From Treponema denticola ATCC 35405 (lineage in GTDB: Bacteria; Spirochaetota; Spirochaetia; Treponematales; Treponemataceae), in NCBI RefSeq assembly GCF_000008185.1, contig NC_002967.9, forward strand, positions 1,984,001 to 2,048,000: a DNA stretch of 64,000 nucleotides. The letters run 5' to 3'. The notes under the pieces are model-generated. The model searched no databases, was not told where the DNA came from, and saw only the letters and a program-made list of their open reading frames with translations. The translations under genes and the position numbers were made by a program. Of this stretch, positions 42,959 to 51,524 are shown in pieces. Every line of letters starts with the position of its first letter. Position 1 is the stretch's first letter.

Positions 42959-44701
42959 ATGGATATCTTAAAAAAACATATCGGCGCAATCATCGTTCCG
43001 GTGGTTTTCGCAATTATCGGTGTTGCCTGCGGCATTGTTCCATACTTTGCTGTTGCATCTATTGTGACACAGCTGATAAACGGTGTCACGGATTACCGCG
43101 TTTTCTTGCCTTATGCCGGACTTATCCTTGCCGGATTTGCAGGGGCGCTTATCGGGCATTCTATATCGACAATCGGTTCCCACAATCTTGCGTTCAGTGT
43201 CATCGAAGATACGCGGAAAAAGGTTGTGGAAAAACTAAGCCGCCTTTCGATGGGCACAATAGAAGAAAAAAGCAGCGGCAAGTGGTCTCAATTTGTGGTA
43301 GAAACACTTGATAAGATGGAAAAACCTATTGCACATGTAATCCCTGAAGTATTGGCGAATGTGCTCATTCCGGTTGTCATTGTCGTTATCATTTTTATAT
43401 TAAATTGGAAGATCGGTCTTGCAAACCTTGTAACACTGCCGCTCGGTATACTTTTTTCGATGCTGATGATGAAAGATTACGAAGCAAAGTCCAAGCGGTA
43501 CATTGAAGCGTCAAAAAAAATGAATGCTGCCGCCGTCGAATATATTCAGGGCATCAAAGTTATCAAGGCTTTTAATAAGTCTGCTTCATCCTATGATAAA
43601 TTTCAAAAAGCAGTGGAGGACAATCGGGACTCTATGCTCGACTGGTATTTAAGCGTATGTTTTGCCATGATAGCTGCGATGGAGGTTCTGCCGTCTACGC
43701 TCCTTATCGTATTACCGGTAGGGCTTTACCTCTTTATGACCGGAGGGATTACAATTCCTACGCTGATTATGTGCATTTTGCTTTCGTATGCGTCGTACAA
43801 ACCGCTTTTAAAAGCGATGGCCTATACGGATGCGATGGCAAATGTGCGTGTCGTATTCGGTGAAATAAAATCGGTACTGGATTTACCGGAACTGGTACGG
43901 AACGATACGGCTCCCGATCCGCAAGGCTTTGATGTGCGCTTTGAAAATGTGGTATTCGGCTACGGCGGAACACTGTGCGAAACGGACGGTGCAGCTGCCA
44001 AGAACGGTACAAATGTGTTCGATGGATTGAACTTTACGGCAAAGGAAGGCGAGCTCACCGCGATTGTCGGATCTTCCGGCAGCGGCAAGTCTACCATCGC
44101 AAAACTGCTGGCAGGCTTTTGGAATATCGACAGCGGACACATCAGCATCGGAGGCGCTGACATCGGCAGCATGAGTTTGGAACGGAACATGCAGCTGGTT
44201 ACATATGTGTCGCAGGAGAATTTTTTATTCAACAAGAGCATTCGGGAGAACCTAAAGATGGCAAAAGAGAATGCAACGGATGAGGAAATCGAAACAGCCT
44301 GTACAAAAGCAAGCATCCATGATTTTATCAAAAGCCTGCCTAACGGGTATGACACCAATGCGGGAAACGCAGGCAGTAAGTTTTCAGGCGGTGAACGGCA
44401 GCGGCTTACCATTGCCCGTGCGCTTCTCAAGGATAGTCCCATTGTCGTACTCGACGAGGCAACCGCCTATTCCGATCCTGAAAACGAAGCCGTTATTCAA
44501 CAGTCCATCGACAACCTCGTCAAAGATAAAACCGTTATTATGATTGCACACAGGCTTTCCACTATTGTCAACGCCGATAAAATCATCGTGCTGGATAAGG
44601 GCCGGATTGCTGCAGAGGGAACGCACACCGAACTGTTACAAGATTCGCCGCTCTACCAAAAAATGTGGCAGTCCCATATCAGCGGCAGGGATAACGGATA
44701 A
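42959..44701 (+). CDS. ABC exporter half-transporter 1
   Basis: The 580-residue protein has six predicted helices in residues 10-290, then an ATPase with Walker A SSGSGKST near 370, signature FSGGER near 475 and Walker B VVLDEATAYSDPE. GGAG precedes ATG. The next gene encodes a similar half-transporter 16 bases later, so the pair is probably a heterodimer. Relatives include siderophore-associated exporters of the IrtAB/YbtPQ type, though substrates vary. Base composition is G+C-richer than the flanking genes, with many GCG and CGG codons, suggesting acquisition from another lineage. Confidence 0.86.
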   Translation: MDILKKHIGAIIVPVVFAIIGVACGIVPYFAVASIVTQLINGVTDYRVFLPYAGLILAGFAGALIGHSISTIGSHNLAFSVIEDTRKKVVEKLSRLSMGTIEEKSSGKWSQFVVETLDKMEKPIAHVIPEVLANVLIPVVIVVIIFILNWKIGLANLVTLPLGILFSMLMMKDYEAKSKRYIEASKKMNAAAVEYIQGIKVIKAFNKSASSYDKFQKAVEDNRDSMLDWYLSVCFAMIAAMEVLPSTLLIVLPVGLYLFMTGGITIPTLIMCILLSYASYKPLLKAMAYTDAMANVRVVFGEIKSVLDLPELVRNDTAPDPQGFDVRFENVVFGYGGTLCETDGAAAKNGTNVFDGLNFTAKEGELTAIVGSSGSGKSTIAKLLAGFWNIDSGHISIGGADIGSMSLERNMQLVTYVSQENFLFNKSIRENLKMAKENATDEEIETACTKASIHDFIKSLPNGYDTNAGNAGSKFSGGERQRLTIARALLKDSPIVVLDEATAYSDPENEAVIQQSIDNLVKDKTVIMIAHRLSTIVNADKIIVLDKGRIAAEGTHTELLQDSPLYQKMWQSHISGRDNG

Positions 44702-44717
44702 TTGGAGGAATGCTAAG

Positions 44718-46475
44718 ATGTTTGATTTATTGAAAAAGATATACACGATTGCGGGAAAGCAATCAAAGCGCATAACAACGATGTTTATCTGCGATATGCT
44801 TAAAAGCATATTCGAAGGATTCACTCTAGGCGGACTCGGATATTTTTTGCTGACTCTGAGCCGTGCAGTGTTTCAGGCGCTGCCGGTTACAAAAAACAAC
44901 AGCATTACGGTGTTCTGTATTATGCTTATCGGCATAATAGGAAAGATTATCTTTGGGTATATTTCCGACCGGAACAAAAATATCGCATCGTATACTATGG
45001 GAGCTGAAAATCGGCTCGTCATCGGAGATAAACTGAAAAACGTACACATGGGATATTTTTCCGAAAGCAGACTCGGCGATATTTCCGGCGCATTAACAAC
45101 GGTTATCACAGATGTTGAAACAATCGACATGATGATTCTCGAAATGATGTTTGCAGGAAGCATTCAAACGGTTATCATGGCACTGTTCGTATTCCCCTTT
45201 GACATGGTAACAGGCTGCATCATTTTTGTTACCCTTGCAGTAGCGATTCTACTCACCAATATATTCCAAAAAAAGACGGATGCGGTAACGGCAAAACTGA
45301 CTGAGCTTAAGCTGCAGCTGCGTACCGATATTTTGGAGTATGTGCAAGGAATCGGCGTGGTAAAGGCGTTCGGCAGAACAAGCGAAGCGCTCAAAAATGT
45401 GACGGAAAGTATTAAGAAAAGCAAGAAAGGTTTCTTTGCCGTAGAAAAGACTCTGACTCCTTCATTGCTGGTTTTTTCTTTGCTGCTAAAATTAGGAACA
45501 ACCGCAATTATCGTAAACGCCTTATACCGCTATTCGATTGGGACTATAGATATTGAAAAAACGCTGATGCTGATTGTCGCGAGCTTTGTGGTATTCGGCG
45601 GTTTTGAAATAGCCGGTACAATGCAGAGAATGCGCGGTGTTGCGGTGCAGAACTTGGATACGCTTTTTAAGGTTAAAAATATTCAAGCCTTACCGGAAGG
45701 CTCACAGCTGCCCCAAGGTGATGACGATATTACCGTCAAGAATATCACCTTCGGATACGGTGGAAAAAATAGCACTGAGGAAAAGCTCTTCCGCAACTTG
45801 GATGTGTATATTCCGAAAAACAGCGTAACCGCATTGGTCGGCTATTCAGGTTCGGGGAAGACAAGCCTTTGCCAGCTGATTGCCCGTTTTTGGGATGTCG
45901 ATGAAGGTGAAATAAGGCTCGGCGATACCAATATAAAAGATTTTGCATACGATACATTTTTATCGAACTTTACATTTGTATTTCAGGATGTCTATCTCTT
46001 TGAAGACACGATAAAGAACAACATCAAATTCGGAAAACCGGATGCAAGCGATGAAGAAATTATCGCTGCGGCAAAAGCAGCGCAATGCCACGATTTTATC
46101 ATGGAGCTGCCGGGCGGTTACGATACCGTGCTGCAGGAAGGCGGAAGCAATCTTTCAGGCGGAGAGCGCCAGCGTATTTCCATTGCGAGGGCAATGCTCA
46201 AGCCGAGCTCCATTGTTATCCTCGATGAAGCAACTTCAAGTGTAGACCCCGAAAACGAAGAAAAATTAATGAGAGCCCTCGATGAACTTTTAAAAAACAA
46301 AACCGCAATCATCATTGCGCATAGACTTTCAACTATAAAAAACGCCGATCAAATATTTGTCATGGATAAGGGAAATATCGTACAGCACGGCAAACACTCC
46401 GAGCTGATGCAGCAGGACGGTATTTATGCGCACTTTGTCGGTATGCGCGAAAAAGCTGCATCGTGGCAGGTGTAG
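44718..46475 (+). CDS. ABC exporter half-transporter 2
   Basis: The 585-residue protein starts MFDLLKKIYTIAGKQSKR with GGAGG 9 bases before ATG; the upstream part of the open frame overlaps the previous gene in another phase and is not used. Six membrane helices lie in residues 15-310, with Walker A YSGSGKTS near 374, signature LSGGER near 478 and Walker B VILDEATSSVDPE. It is the partner of the half-transporter just upstream and shares its codon bias. Confidence 0.86.
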   Translation: MFDLLKKIYTIAGKQSKRITTMFICDMLKSIFEGFTLGGLGYFLLTLSRAVFQALPVTKNNSITVFCIMLIGIIGKIIFGYISDRNKNIASYTMGAENRLVIGDKLKNVHMGYFSESRLGDISGALTTVITDVETIDMMILEMMFAGSIQTVIMALFVFPFDMVTGCIIFVTLAVAILLTNIFQKKTDAVTAKLTELKLQLRTDILEYVQGIGVVKAFGRTSEALKNVTESIKKSKKGFFAVEKTLTPSLLVFSLLLKLGTTAIIVNALYRYSIGTIDIEKTLMLIVASFVVFGGFEIAGTMQRMRGVAVQNLDTLFKVKNIQALPEGSQLPQGDDDITVKNITFGYGGKNSTEEKLFRNLDVYIPKNSVTALVGYSGSGKTSLCQLIARFWDVDEGEIRLGDTNIKDFAYDTFLSNFTFVFQDVYLFEDTIKNNIKFGKPDASDEEIIAAAKAAQCHDFIMELPGGYDTVLQEGGSNLSGGERQRISIARAMLKPSSIVILDEATSSVDPENEEKLMRALDELLKNKTAIIIAHRLSTIKNADQIFVMDKGNIVQHGKHSELMQQDGIYAHFVGMREKAASWQV

Positions 46476-46521
46476 AAAAAAATATACAGAGGCAATAATT
46501 ATAAATTATTTGGAGGCTGAT

Positions 46522-47307
46522 ATGAAAAGGATAAAACATTTGATTGTGCTGACCATATTTGCGGCAGCAGCAGTGAGCTTTGCGTTTGCACAGGAATTGA
46601 CGGGAAGAGAAATAATGCAAAAAGCAAGTAACAGGGAAAAGGCCGTAACCGATTCTTTTAAGATGAGGATGACACTTATAAACTCAAGCGGAAAAAAAAG
46701 AGTTCGGGAAGTTACAGCCTATTCAAAAGATTATGGGAAAGAAGAAAAAACAGTCATGGTGTTTTTACTTCCTGCAGATGTAAAAGGAGTCGGCTATCTT
46801 TCGTTCTCGTATGACGATGAATCAAAAAGCGATGACCGCTGGCTTTATATGCCTGCATTAAAAAAAGCTAAGCGCATAAGCGGTTCATCAAGCCAAGACT
46901 ACTTTATGGGAACGGATTTTACCTATGATGATATGAGCGGCCGCAAGGTGGACGATTATAAACATAGTCTTTTAGGCGAAGAAAAAATCGATTCAAAAGA
47001 TTGCTGGAAAATTGAATCAATTCCGGTAAAAAAATCCATGTACTCGAAATATGTTTCATGGATAGACAAGGAATCCCTTTTAAACATAAAGGCAGAATTT
47101 TATGATGAGCAAGGTTCTATTTTAAAGGTACTTACCGTCAGCGGTATCGAAAAAAAAGAAGGTTTTTGGACAGGCAATAAAATGGAAATGAATAACCTGC
47201 AAAAAAAACATAAAACCTTAATTGAAATTTTAAAACATGAATTTAACAAAGAGATACCCGATTCTTATTTTAGAGTCAATTCGCTTGAGGAGGGAAAGAT
47301 TAGGTAG
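46522..47307 (+). CDS. LolA-like outer-membrane lipoprotein-sorting protein
   Basis: The start at 46522 follows GGAGG at 7 bases. The 261-residue product has a signal peptide (LIVLTIFAAAAVSFAFAQE) and the LolA-like fold of the outer-membrane lipoprotein-sorting family (segments MVFLLPADVKGVGYLSF, RWLYMPALKKAKR, DYFMGTDFTYDDM). Such proteins carry hydrophobic cargo across the periplasm and commonly co-occur with MMPL pumps. It should act between the RND pump and the outer-membrane barrel encoded downstream. Confidence 0.83.
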   Translation: MKRIKHLIVLTIFAAAAVSFAFAQELTGREIMQKASNREKAVTDSFKMRMTLINSSGKKRVREVTAYSKDYGKEEKTVMVFLLPADVKGVGYLSFSYDDESKSDDRWLYMPALKKAKRISGSSSQDYFMGTDFTYDDMSGRKVDDYKHSLLGEEKIDSKDCWKIESIPVKKSMYSKYVSWIDKESLLNIKAEFYDEQGSILKVLTVSGIEKKEGFWTGNKMEMNNLQKKHKTLIEILKHEFNKEIPDSYFRVNSLEEGKIR

Positions 47308-47309
47308 AA

Positions 47310-47431
47310 CTTTTGCAAATATGCGGGCATCTGCGTTGTCGCTTAACAAAAAACAGTCCTCGACGTACAATAAGTACGCCTGCGGGTGTTTTTTGTACGC
47401 TCCTAGCATCTACCTCGCCTATTTGCAAAAG
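47310..47431 (+). repeat. Dispersed 122-123 bp structured element, copy 1
   Basis: The ends CTTTTGCAAATA and TATTTGCAAAAG form an outer stem. An inner stem ACAAAAAACA/TGTTTTTTGT encloses CGACGTACAATAAGTACG. The copies at 49546-49668 and 59865-59987 have the same length and layout but different bases in paired positions. Confidence 0.85.
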
Positions 47432-47457
47432 GCTTCTTTTAAAAAGGATGTGTTAAT

Positions 47458-47973
47458 ATGGATATAATCAGGGCAATATTGGACGGCATAGCGATGGCGG
47501 CCATATTTAACGGTTCGGCGGCGGCTCTTGTAATAGCAAACCCAAGATATTTGATGGATTCATATCCTAAGGGAATTCAAAAAGCGGCACCTGAACCGAT
47601 GAGCAAGAAAGAAAAACGAGCAAACAGAATCTTTACGGTTATAGTAGTGGGAGCGTGCTGGCTTTATGGAGTAAGCAGTACATTATATGGCGGGATTCAT
47701 ACATTTAAGGCACTGTTCTGTACCGCATATATTCATTGGATTATTGTTAATTTCGGAGATTTTTTCTTGTTGGATTGTCTTTTATTCCAAAAGTGGACTA
47801 AGCTGATTGTCATTCCGGGAACAGAAGATAACCCAATCTATCAAACAAAAAATTGGATGAAGGTTATAGGAATACCGGAGCATTTTTTGTTGTGGCCGTT
47901 TATAATAGTGCCGTTTTTTTCTCTGGTTCAAACAGGCATTGTAATGCTGATACAATTTCTGTTTTCCTTCTAA
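47458..47973 (+). CDS. Small multi-pass membrane protein of the export operon
   Basis: The 171-residue protein has about four hydrophobic helices (roughly residues 5-30, 58-80, 88-110 and 140-170) and a charged linker (EPMSKKEKRANR). It lies between the LolA-like gene and the outer-membrane barrel gene on the same strand, with AAGGATG upstream. A 122-bp structured repeat separates it from the LolA-like gene. No family is recognised. Confidence 0.7.
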   Translation: MDIIRAILDGIAMAAIFNGSAAALVIANPRYLMDSYPKGIQKAAPEPMSKKEKRANRIFTVIVVGACWLYGVSSTLYGGIHTFKALFCTAYIHWIIVNFGDFFLLDCLLFQKWTKLIVIPGTEDNPIYQTKNWMKVIGIPEHFLLWPFIIVPFFSLVQTGIVMLIQFLFSF

Positions 47974-48013
47974 AAGTACACAGCAGAAAACGATTTCTTA
48001 CGGTAAGCTGTAT

Positions 48014-48042
48014 CGAAAAAACTTTTTTCAAAAAGTTTTTAT
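48014..48042 (+). repeat. Structured element, partial copy D
   Basis: It retains only the GAAAAAACTTTTTTC palindrome joined to the 3' end AAAAAGTTTTTAT, upstream of GGGAGG and the ATG of the outer-membrane barrel gene. It has the same orientation and placement as the full copies. Confidence 0.65.
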
Positions 48043-48069
48043 GGGAATTTTTATGGGAGGTATAAAGAT

Positions 48070-49542
48070 ATGAAAACAATACGAAAATACAGACAAGCGT
48101 TCTTGTTAGGTACTATATTCTGTATGTTATTTTTTGCATTAACATTTCCGTGCGGTGCACAGGAAGCAGGAGGAACATTATCCGAATATCAAGCAGCCGA
48201 TAATTCAGATGATGAAGAATTTACTGATGATTTGGAAGATGACAACGGAAAACCGGTATTTACGGTAAGCGGAAAACTGGAAACAGCCCACGGTCTTAGA
48301 TGGAACAAAGGAGCCGAGTATAGTCTGTCCCGTTCTATTGCTCAAATAAAAGGAGAAGTCCTTGCAGGTTCGGCCTATGCCTTTCTTTCAGCCTCGGCAG
48401 AATACAATTACCGCAATCCCGCACGCACGGGCTTTAAACTTAATGAAGCCTATTTCCGCTATTCGGGCGAGATTTGGGATTTAAGTTTCGGAAGGCAGCT
48501 CATCAACTGGGGACAGGCAGACGGCTTTTCCCTTACCAATGTGCTGAGTGCAAAAGATTCTTCCGCCTTTTTAGCTCTTTCTTCCGATGATACAAAACTC
48601 GCGTCGGACAGTATCCGCTTGCGCTTTTTCCACGATATTTTTACATTTGAAGCGGTCGCCGTACCGTTTTTTACACCGAACAAACTTCCGCGATTCGGCT
48701 TTGAAAACGGTGCAAAGAACGACCTATACCATATCGATACGCCGGACACTTTTGATATGCAAACACCGTTAGGTACCATTACCGCCCCGATTGAGTATAC
48801 TAAGACGGAAAGCACAAAACCGAAAATGTTTACCGACACGGAAGCTGCCGCCCGCCTTTCTTTCTTTTTACCCGGCATAGATTTTTCGGTTTCAGGTTTT
48901 TATGGCTGGGATAAAAACCCTCGTTTTACAAAAAGCGGCTACGTAAAATTGAATGCAATGAACTTACCGGAAAAGGCTTTTATTACGCTAAATCAAGAAT
49001 ATTACCGTATAGGAATGGCGGGCATTGATGCCGCGATTCCTACAGACGATGTAACTATAAGATTGGAAAGTGCATGGATTGGGGGGCGTTATTTTGAACC
49101 TAAAAACCAAAACCCTAGTTTTGGAATTCCGAACATAAACGGTGTACCGCTTACCTTTGATCCGGCTGTATGTAAACACCAGCTATTGGCACTCGCAGGA
49201 CTCGATTGGATTAAAAATTCTTGGACACTTAGTGCACAGTATTTTGAAGACCTAATTTTGAACCATAAGAACGATATAGAGCGTCCCATACACAAGGGTT
49301 TTGTCAGCCTCAATATAAGCAAAACGTTTTTGCGGGACACGCTCAAACTTTCTGCAAGCGGAGCAGTCGATATAAATTACGGCAGTACATTCAGCACTTA
49401 TGCGGTTGACTATTCCCTTACCGACAACATGCATGTAATTTTGGGCGGAGACCTTTACACCAAAGGCTATGACGGCAAAGGAGACTTTGCACAATTAAAC
49501 AAGATAAGTTCTATATGGGTTAAGGGACGATTTAACTGGTAA
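48070..49542 (+). CDS. Outer-membrane beta-barrel protein of the export operon (DUF1302-like)
   Basis: The 490-residue protein has a signal peptide (GTIFCMLFFALTFPCGAQE) and about 15-18 amphipathic strands with aromatic girdles, for example LDWIKNSWTLSAQYFEDL, and ends SSIWVKGRFNW with terminal aromatic residues. An acidic linker (NSDDEEFTDDLEDDNG) follows the signal peptide. GGGAGG lies upstream. Similar proteins are encoded with MMPL and LolA-like proteins in other bacteria, so it is probably the outer-membrane pore or acceptor of the system. Confidence 0.8.
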   Translation: MKTIRKYRQAFLLGTIFCMLFFALTFPCGAQEAGGTLSEYQAADNSDDEEFTDDLEDDNGKPVFTVSGKLETAHGLRWNKGAEYSLSRSIAQIKGEVLAGSAYAFLSASAEYNYRNPARTGFKLNEAYFRYSGEIWDLSFGRQLINWGQADGFSLTNVLSAKDSSAFLALSSDDTKLASDSIRLRFFHDIFTFEAVAVPFFTPNKLPRFGFENGAKNDLYHIDTPDTFDMQTPLGTITAPIEYTKTESTKPKMFTDTEAAARLSFFLPGIDFSVSGFYGWDKNPRFTKSGYVKLNAMNLPEKAFITLNQEYYRIGMAGIDAAIPTDDVTIRLESAWIGGRYFEPKNQNPSFGIPNINGVPLTFDPAVCKHQLLALAGLDWIKNSWTLSAQYFEDLILNHKNDIERPIHKGFVSLNISKTFLRDTLKLSASGAVDINYGSTFSTYAVDYSLTDNMHVILGGDLYTKGYDGKGDFAQLNKISSIWVKGRFNW

Positions 49543-49545
49543 CCT

Positions 49546-49668
49546 CTTTTGAAAATATACACGCTGTCTGCTGCGTCGCTTCAAAAAAATTAATCCTCAA
49601 CGTACATAAAGTACGCCTGCGGTTAATTTTTTCTCGCTCCTTGCATCCAACATGTCTATTTTCAAAAG
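49546..49668 (+). repeat. Dispersed 122-123 bp structured element, copy 2
   Basis: The outer stem is CTTTTGAAAATA/TATTTTCAAAAG; the inner stem AAAAATTAA/TTAATTTTT encloses CAACGTACATAAAGTACG. It follows the outer-membrane barrel gene directly. The next part of this gap, 49669-49820, is a related tail with its own hairpin. Confidence 0.85.
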
Positions 49669-49820
49669 TCCTGTCAGTGAGGATTTCAGATAGTGATAGC
49701 TTTTTGCTTAAGTAGCTTTGAGCGGCGGACTGCTGACACTTGTTTATCATTATAATATAAAAGTAAACAAGTATCGGCTCCGTGCTTTTCAAGGTTCCGC
49801 TATCGCTGTCCGAGGGAGAT
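49669..49820 (+). repeat. Tail segment of the composite repeat, copy 2
   Basis: It starts TCCTGTCAGTGAGGA and contains ACTTGTTTA/TAAACAAGT (49738-49746 and 49764-49772). Copy 3 has the same layout with different paired bases. Pieces recur at 51340-51480. It fills most of the 347-base gap between the operon and the toxin array. Confidence 0.7.
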
Positions 49821-49889
49821 AAATATAAAACTGTTTATATTTATAATCTAGCATAATTTTTCTTTAGCACTCCAACTATTCATAATAAT

Positions 49890-50441
49890 TTAAAATAAAG
49901 ATAATAATAAATAAACACCTCCAAGAAAGTCAACATAAAGAGGCAAAGCACATAATATAAAAACAAATTTTCCTAAAATTAACTGCAAATATGGATGATT
50001 ATAGTTATCCGAATGGAAATCAAAAACAGCTTCCGTTATAATATTTTGCACAATACCCACAATTAAAAATAAAATATGAATAACAAAAAAAATAAATTTT
50101 GGTTTAGGATCAAAAATAGAAATATATGTTTTTGATAAAAGAAAAGAAGTTATATAAAGCAATATTTTAAAGACCGCCAGTAAAAATTTTATAAGTTTAG
50201 GATATATATTCTCAATTTTTGTTCTTAAAAGTTTAAAACTGAACTTATAAAAAGAAACTCCCAAACCAAATAAACATAAGTAAAGAATTTTTAAAGCATG
50301 AACTAATTCCCAAAAATCAATATTCTTATATTTCATATTTTCTTTTGCGGAAGGGAAAAAATAAAAAATCAAAACATAAACTATTCCAAGGAAAACGGAG
50401 GCAATAAGACAAGCCTTCGCATTAACTTTTTCGTAATTCAT
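49890..50441 (-). CDS. Multi-pass membrane protein, candidate immunity protein
   Basis: The 183-residue protein has five hydrophobic segments and ends VYLLLSLF. GGAGG precedes its ATG. The gap to the upstream gene is 7 bases, so the two small membrane proteins and the RHS tail form a transcript. Immunity proteins against membrane-acting or nuclease toxins are often such small membrane proteins, but this is inference from position. No family is recognised. Confidence 0.7.
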   Translation of the reverse strand: MNYEKVNAKACLIASVFLGIVYVLIFYFFPSAKENMKYKNIDFWELVHALKILYLCLFGLGVSFYKFSFKLLRTKIENIYPKLIKFLLAVFKILLYITSFLLSKTYISIFDPKPKFIFFVIHILFLIVGIVQNIITEAVFDFHSDNYNHPYLQLILGKFVFILCALPLYVDFLGGVYLLLSLF

Positions 50442-50448
50442 AATCCTC

Positions 50449-50796
50449 CTATGAAAATGCTCTTATGAACGTATATAACAAAGTAATACTACCGCCTATA
50501 AAACACGGTACAACATATATTCTGCGGTATATTTTTAACATTTTTATATAGTCTTCCAATTCATATTTTTCGGTATCGAAAATTGAAAGCCCTTCATATA
50601 TCGGTTTTAATACCGACAAAGGGACGAATTCAGGTATAAACAATAAAATTTTATCGATGCCTAAGGATTCCAAACAATTTAATCTTTTTGAGATCAACCG
50701 TCCTCCTTTTATCTGCAAATAAAGTCTCATTATCGCGCCCGATATGAAATATATAAATATTGAAATTCCAAGAAACGGATTAACTCGTATAAACAT
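50449..50796 (-). CDS. Small membrane protein next to an RHS tail, candidate immunity protein
   Basis: The 115-residue protein has a hydrophobic start (PFLGISIFIYFISGAIMRL) and a C-terminal helix (VPCFIGGSITLLYTFIRA). Its Shine-Dalgarno AGGAG lies inside the last codons of the RHS-tail gene (spacing 3 bases between stop and ATG), so translation is coupled to the toxin-like gene. This is the classic toxin-then-immunity layout. Function is inferred. Confidence 0.7.
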   Translation of the reverse strand: MFIRVNPFLGISIFIYFISGAIMRLYLQIKGGRLISKRLNCLESLGIDKILLFIPEFVPLSVLKPIYEGLSIFDTEKYELEDYIKMLKIYRRIYVVPCFIGGSITLLYTFIRAFS

Positions 50797-50799
50797 ATA

Positions 50800-51300
50800 T
50801 CATTCTCCTAACATTTTATCAAAAAAACTATGTAACAGTTTATCTGTAAAAATTTTACCTGCATTACCAAGTACATTAGAAAGCATTTTTTTTACATCAA
50901 TATCTGCACCTGCACCAAGTCCTAGCTCTCCTTTAATATATAACGCAATATGGTTATTACTATCCTTTGCAAATCCAATACTGCCACGTGCCGCTAATAA
51001 AATAGCTAAAGAACCAGAAACAATTGGAGATTCTTCTATATCCCTCCCATCTGGATCCACATACTTAATCGAATTATATAGCTCGAAGCTGCGCTGCGAA
51101 TACCCCGCATAATGATACACATGCAAGTTTACCGTATTGTATACGACTCCCATGCCCGGTAAGTTTTCGTTATCTTTCTTCGCTTTATCATCTATCGGAG
51201 CTGTGGTTAGGGGAGGAAAGACACTTTTGTCAGATAAAAGTTTCTTTACCTCGAAACATTGTTGGTTGTTACCCTTCCTCATAACCCTTCCTATCTTCAA
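50800..51300 (-). pseudogene. Orphan RHS C-terminal toxin cassette, 5'-truncated
   Basis: The first part reads PIDDKAKKDNENLPGMG, then YNTVNLHVYHYAG, as in the two full RHS genes, and KYVDPDGRDIE follows. Between them the usual NNP is replaced by YSQRSFELYNSI, an insertion that contains the short interspersed motif. The last 75 residues (from SPIVSGSLAI to FFDKMLGE) are a distinct C-terminal domain with a glycine-rich segment (KGELGLGAGADIDVKKM). No RHS core precedes it; instead the frame begins in repeat DNA. It could be a silent tail that can be recombined onto a full RHS gene. The toxin activity is unknown. Confidence 0.75.
51246..51300 (-). repeat. Repeat block shared with 9113-9176
   Basis: Both read GGGTTAT, then GGGTAACAACCAAC and TTTCRAGGT on the minus strand. 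It forms the 5' part of the orphan RHS tail. Confidence 0.6.
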
Positions 51301-51339
51301 AACTGCTGTTTAAAGGGCCGGTGCAAGCACCTTGCCCTT

Positions 51340-51482
51340 AAGAATTCTGAAGCTTTCTTATAGTTTTTATTATTGCACAAAATATAAAAATAAACAAGTG
51401 TCAGCACAGCGCATTCCGCTTCAATCGCTGTCCGAGAAAAGAGATAGTTGGGTTGCCTATGATTATAATTATTCTTCATCAA
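51340..51482 (-). repeat. Fragment of the composite repeat tail
   Basis: Shared with 60190-60245 are the words CAATCGCTGTCCGAGAAAAG and AGATAGTT, and with 49738 the word ACTTGTTTAT (minus strand). A 61-codon frame here is only the reading of repeat DNA. Confidence 0.6.
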
Positions 51483-51524
51483 ATATCCTCGGTGTACACA
51501 TTTTCTTAATAAGTATGTTTATAT

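Noticed and set aside
51297-51482. 61-codon minus-strand frame as a gene
   Set aside because: It is repeat DNA shared with the tail of copy 3 and lacks a ribosome binding site.
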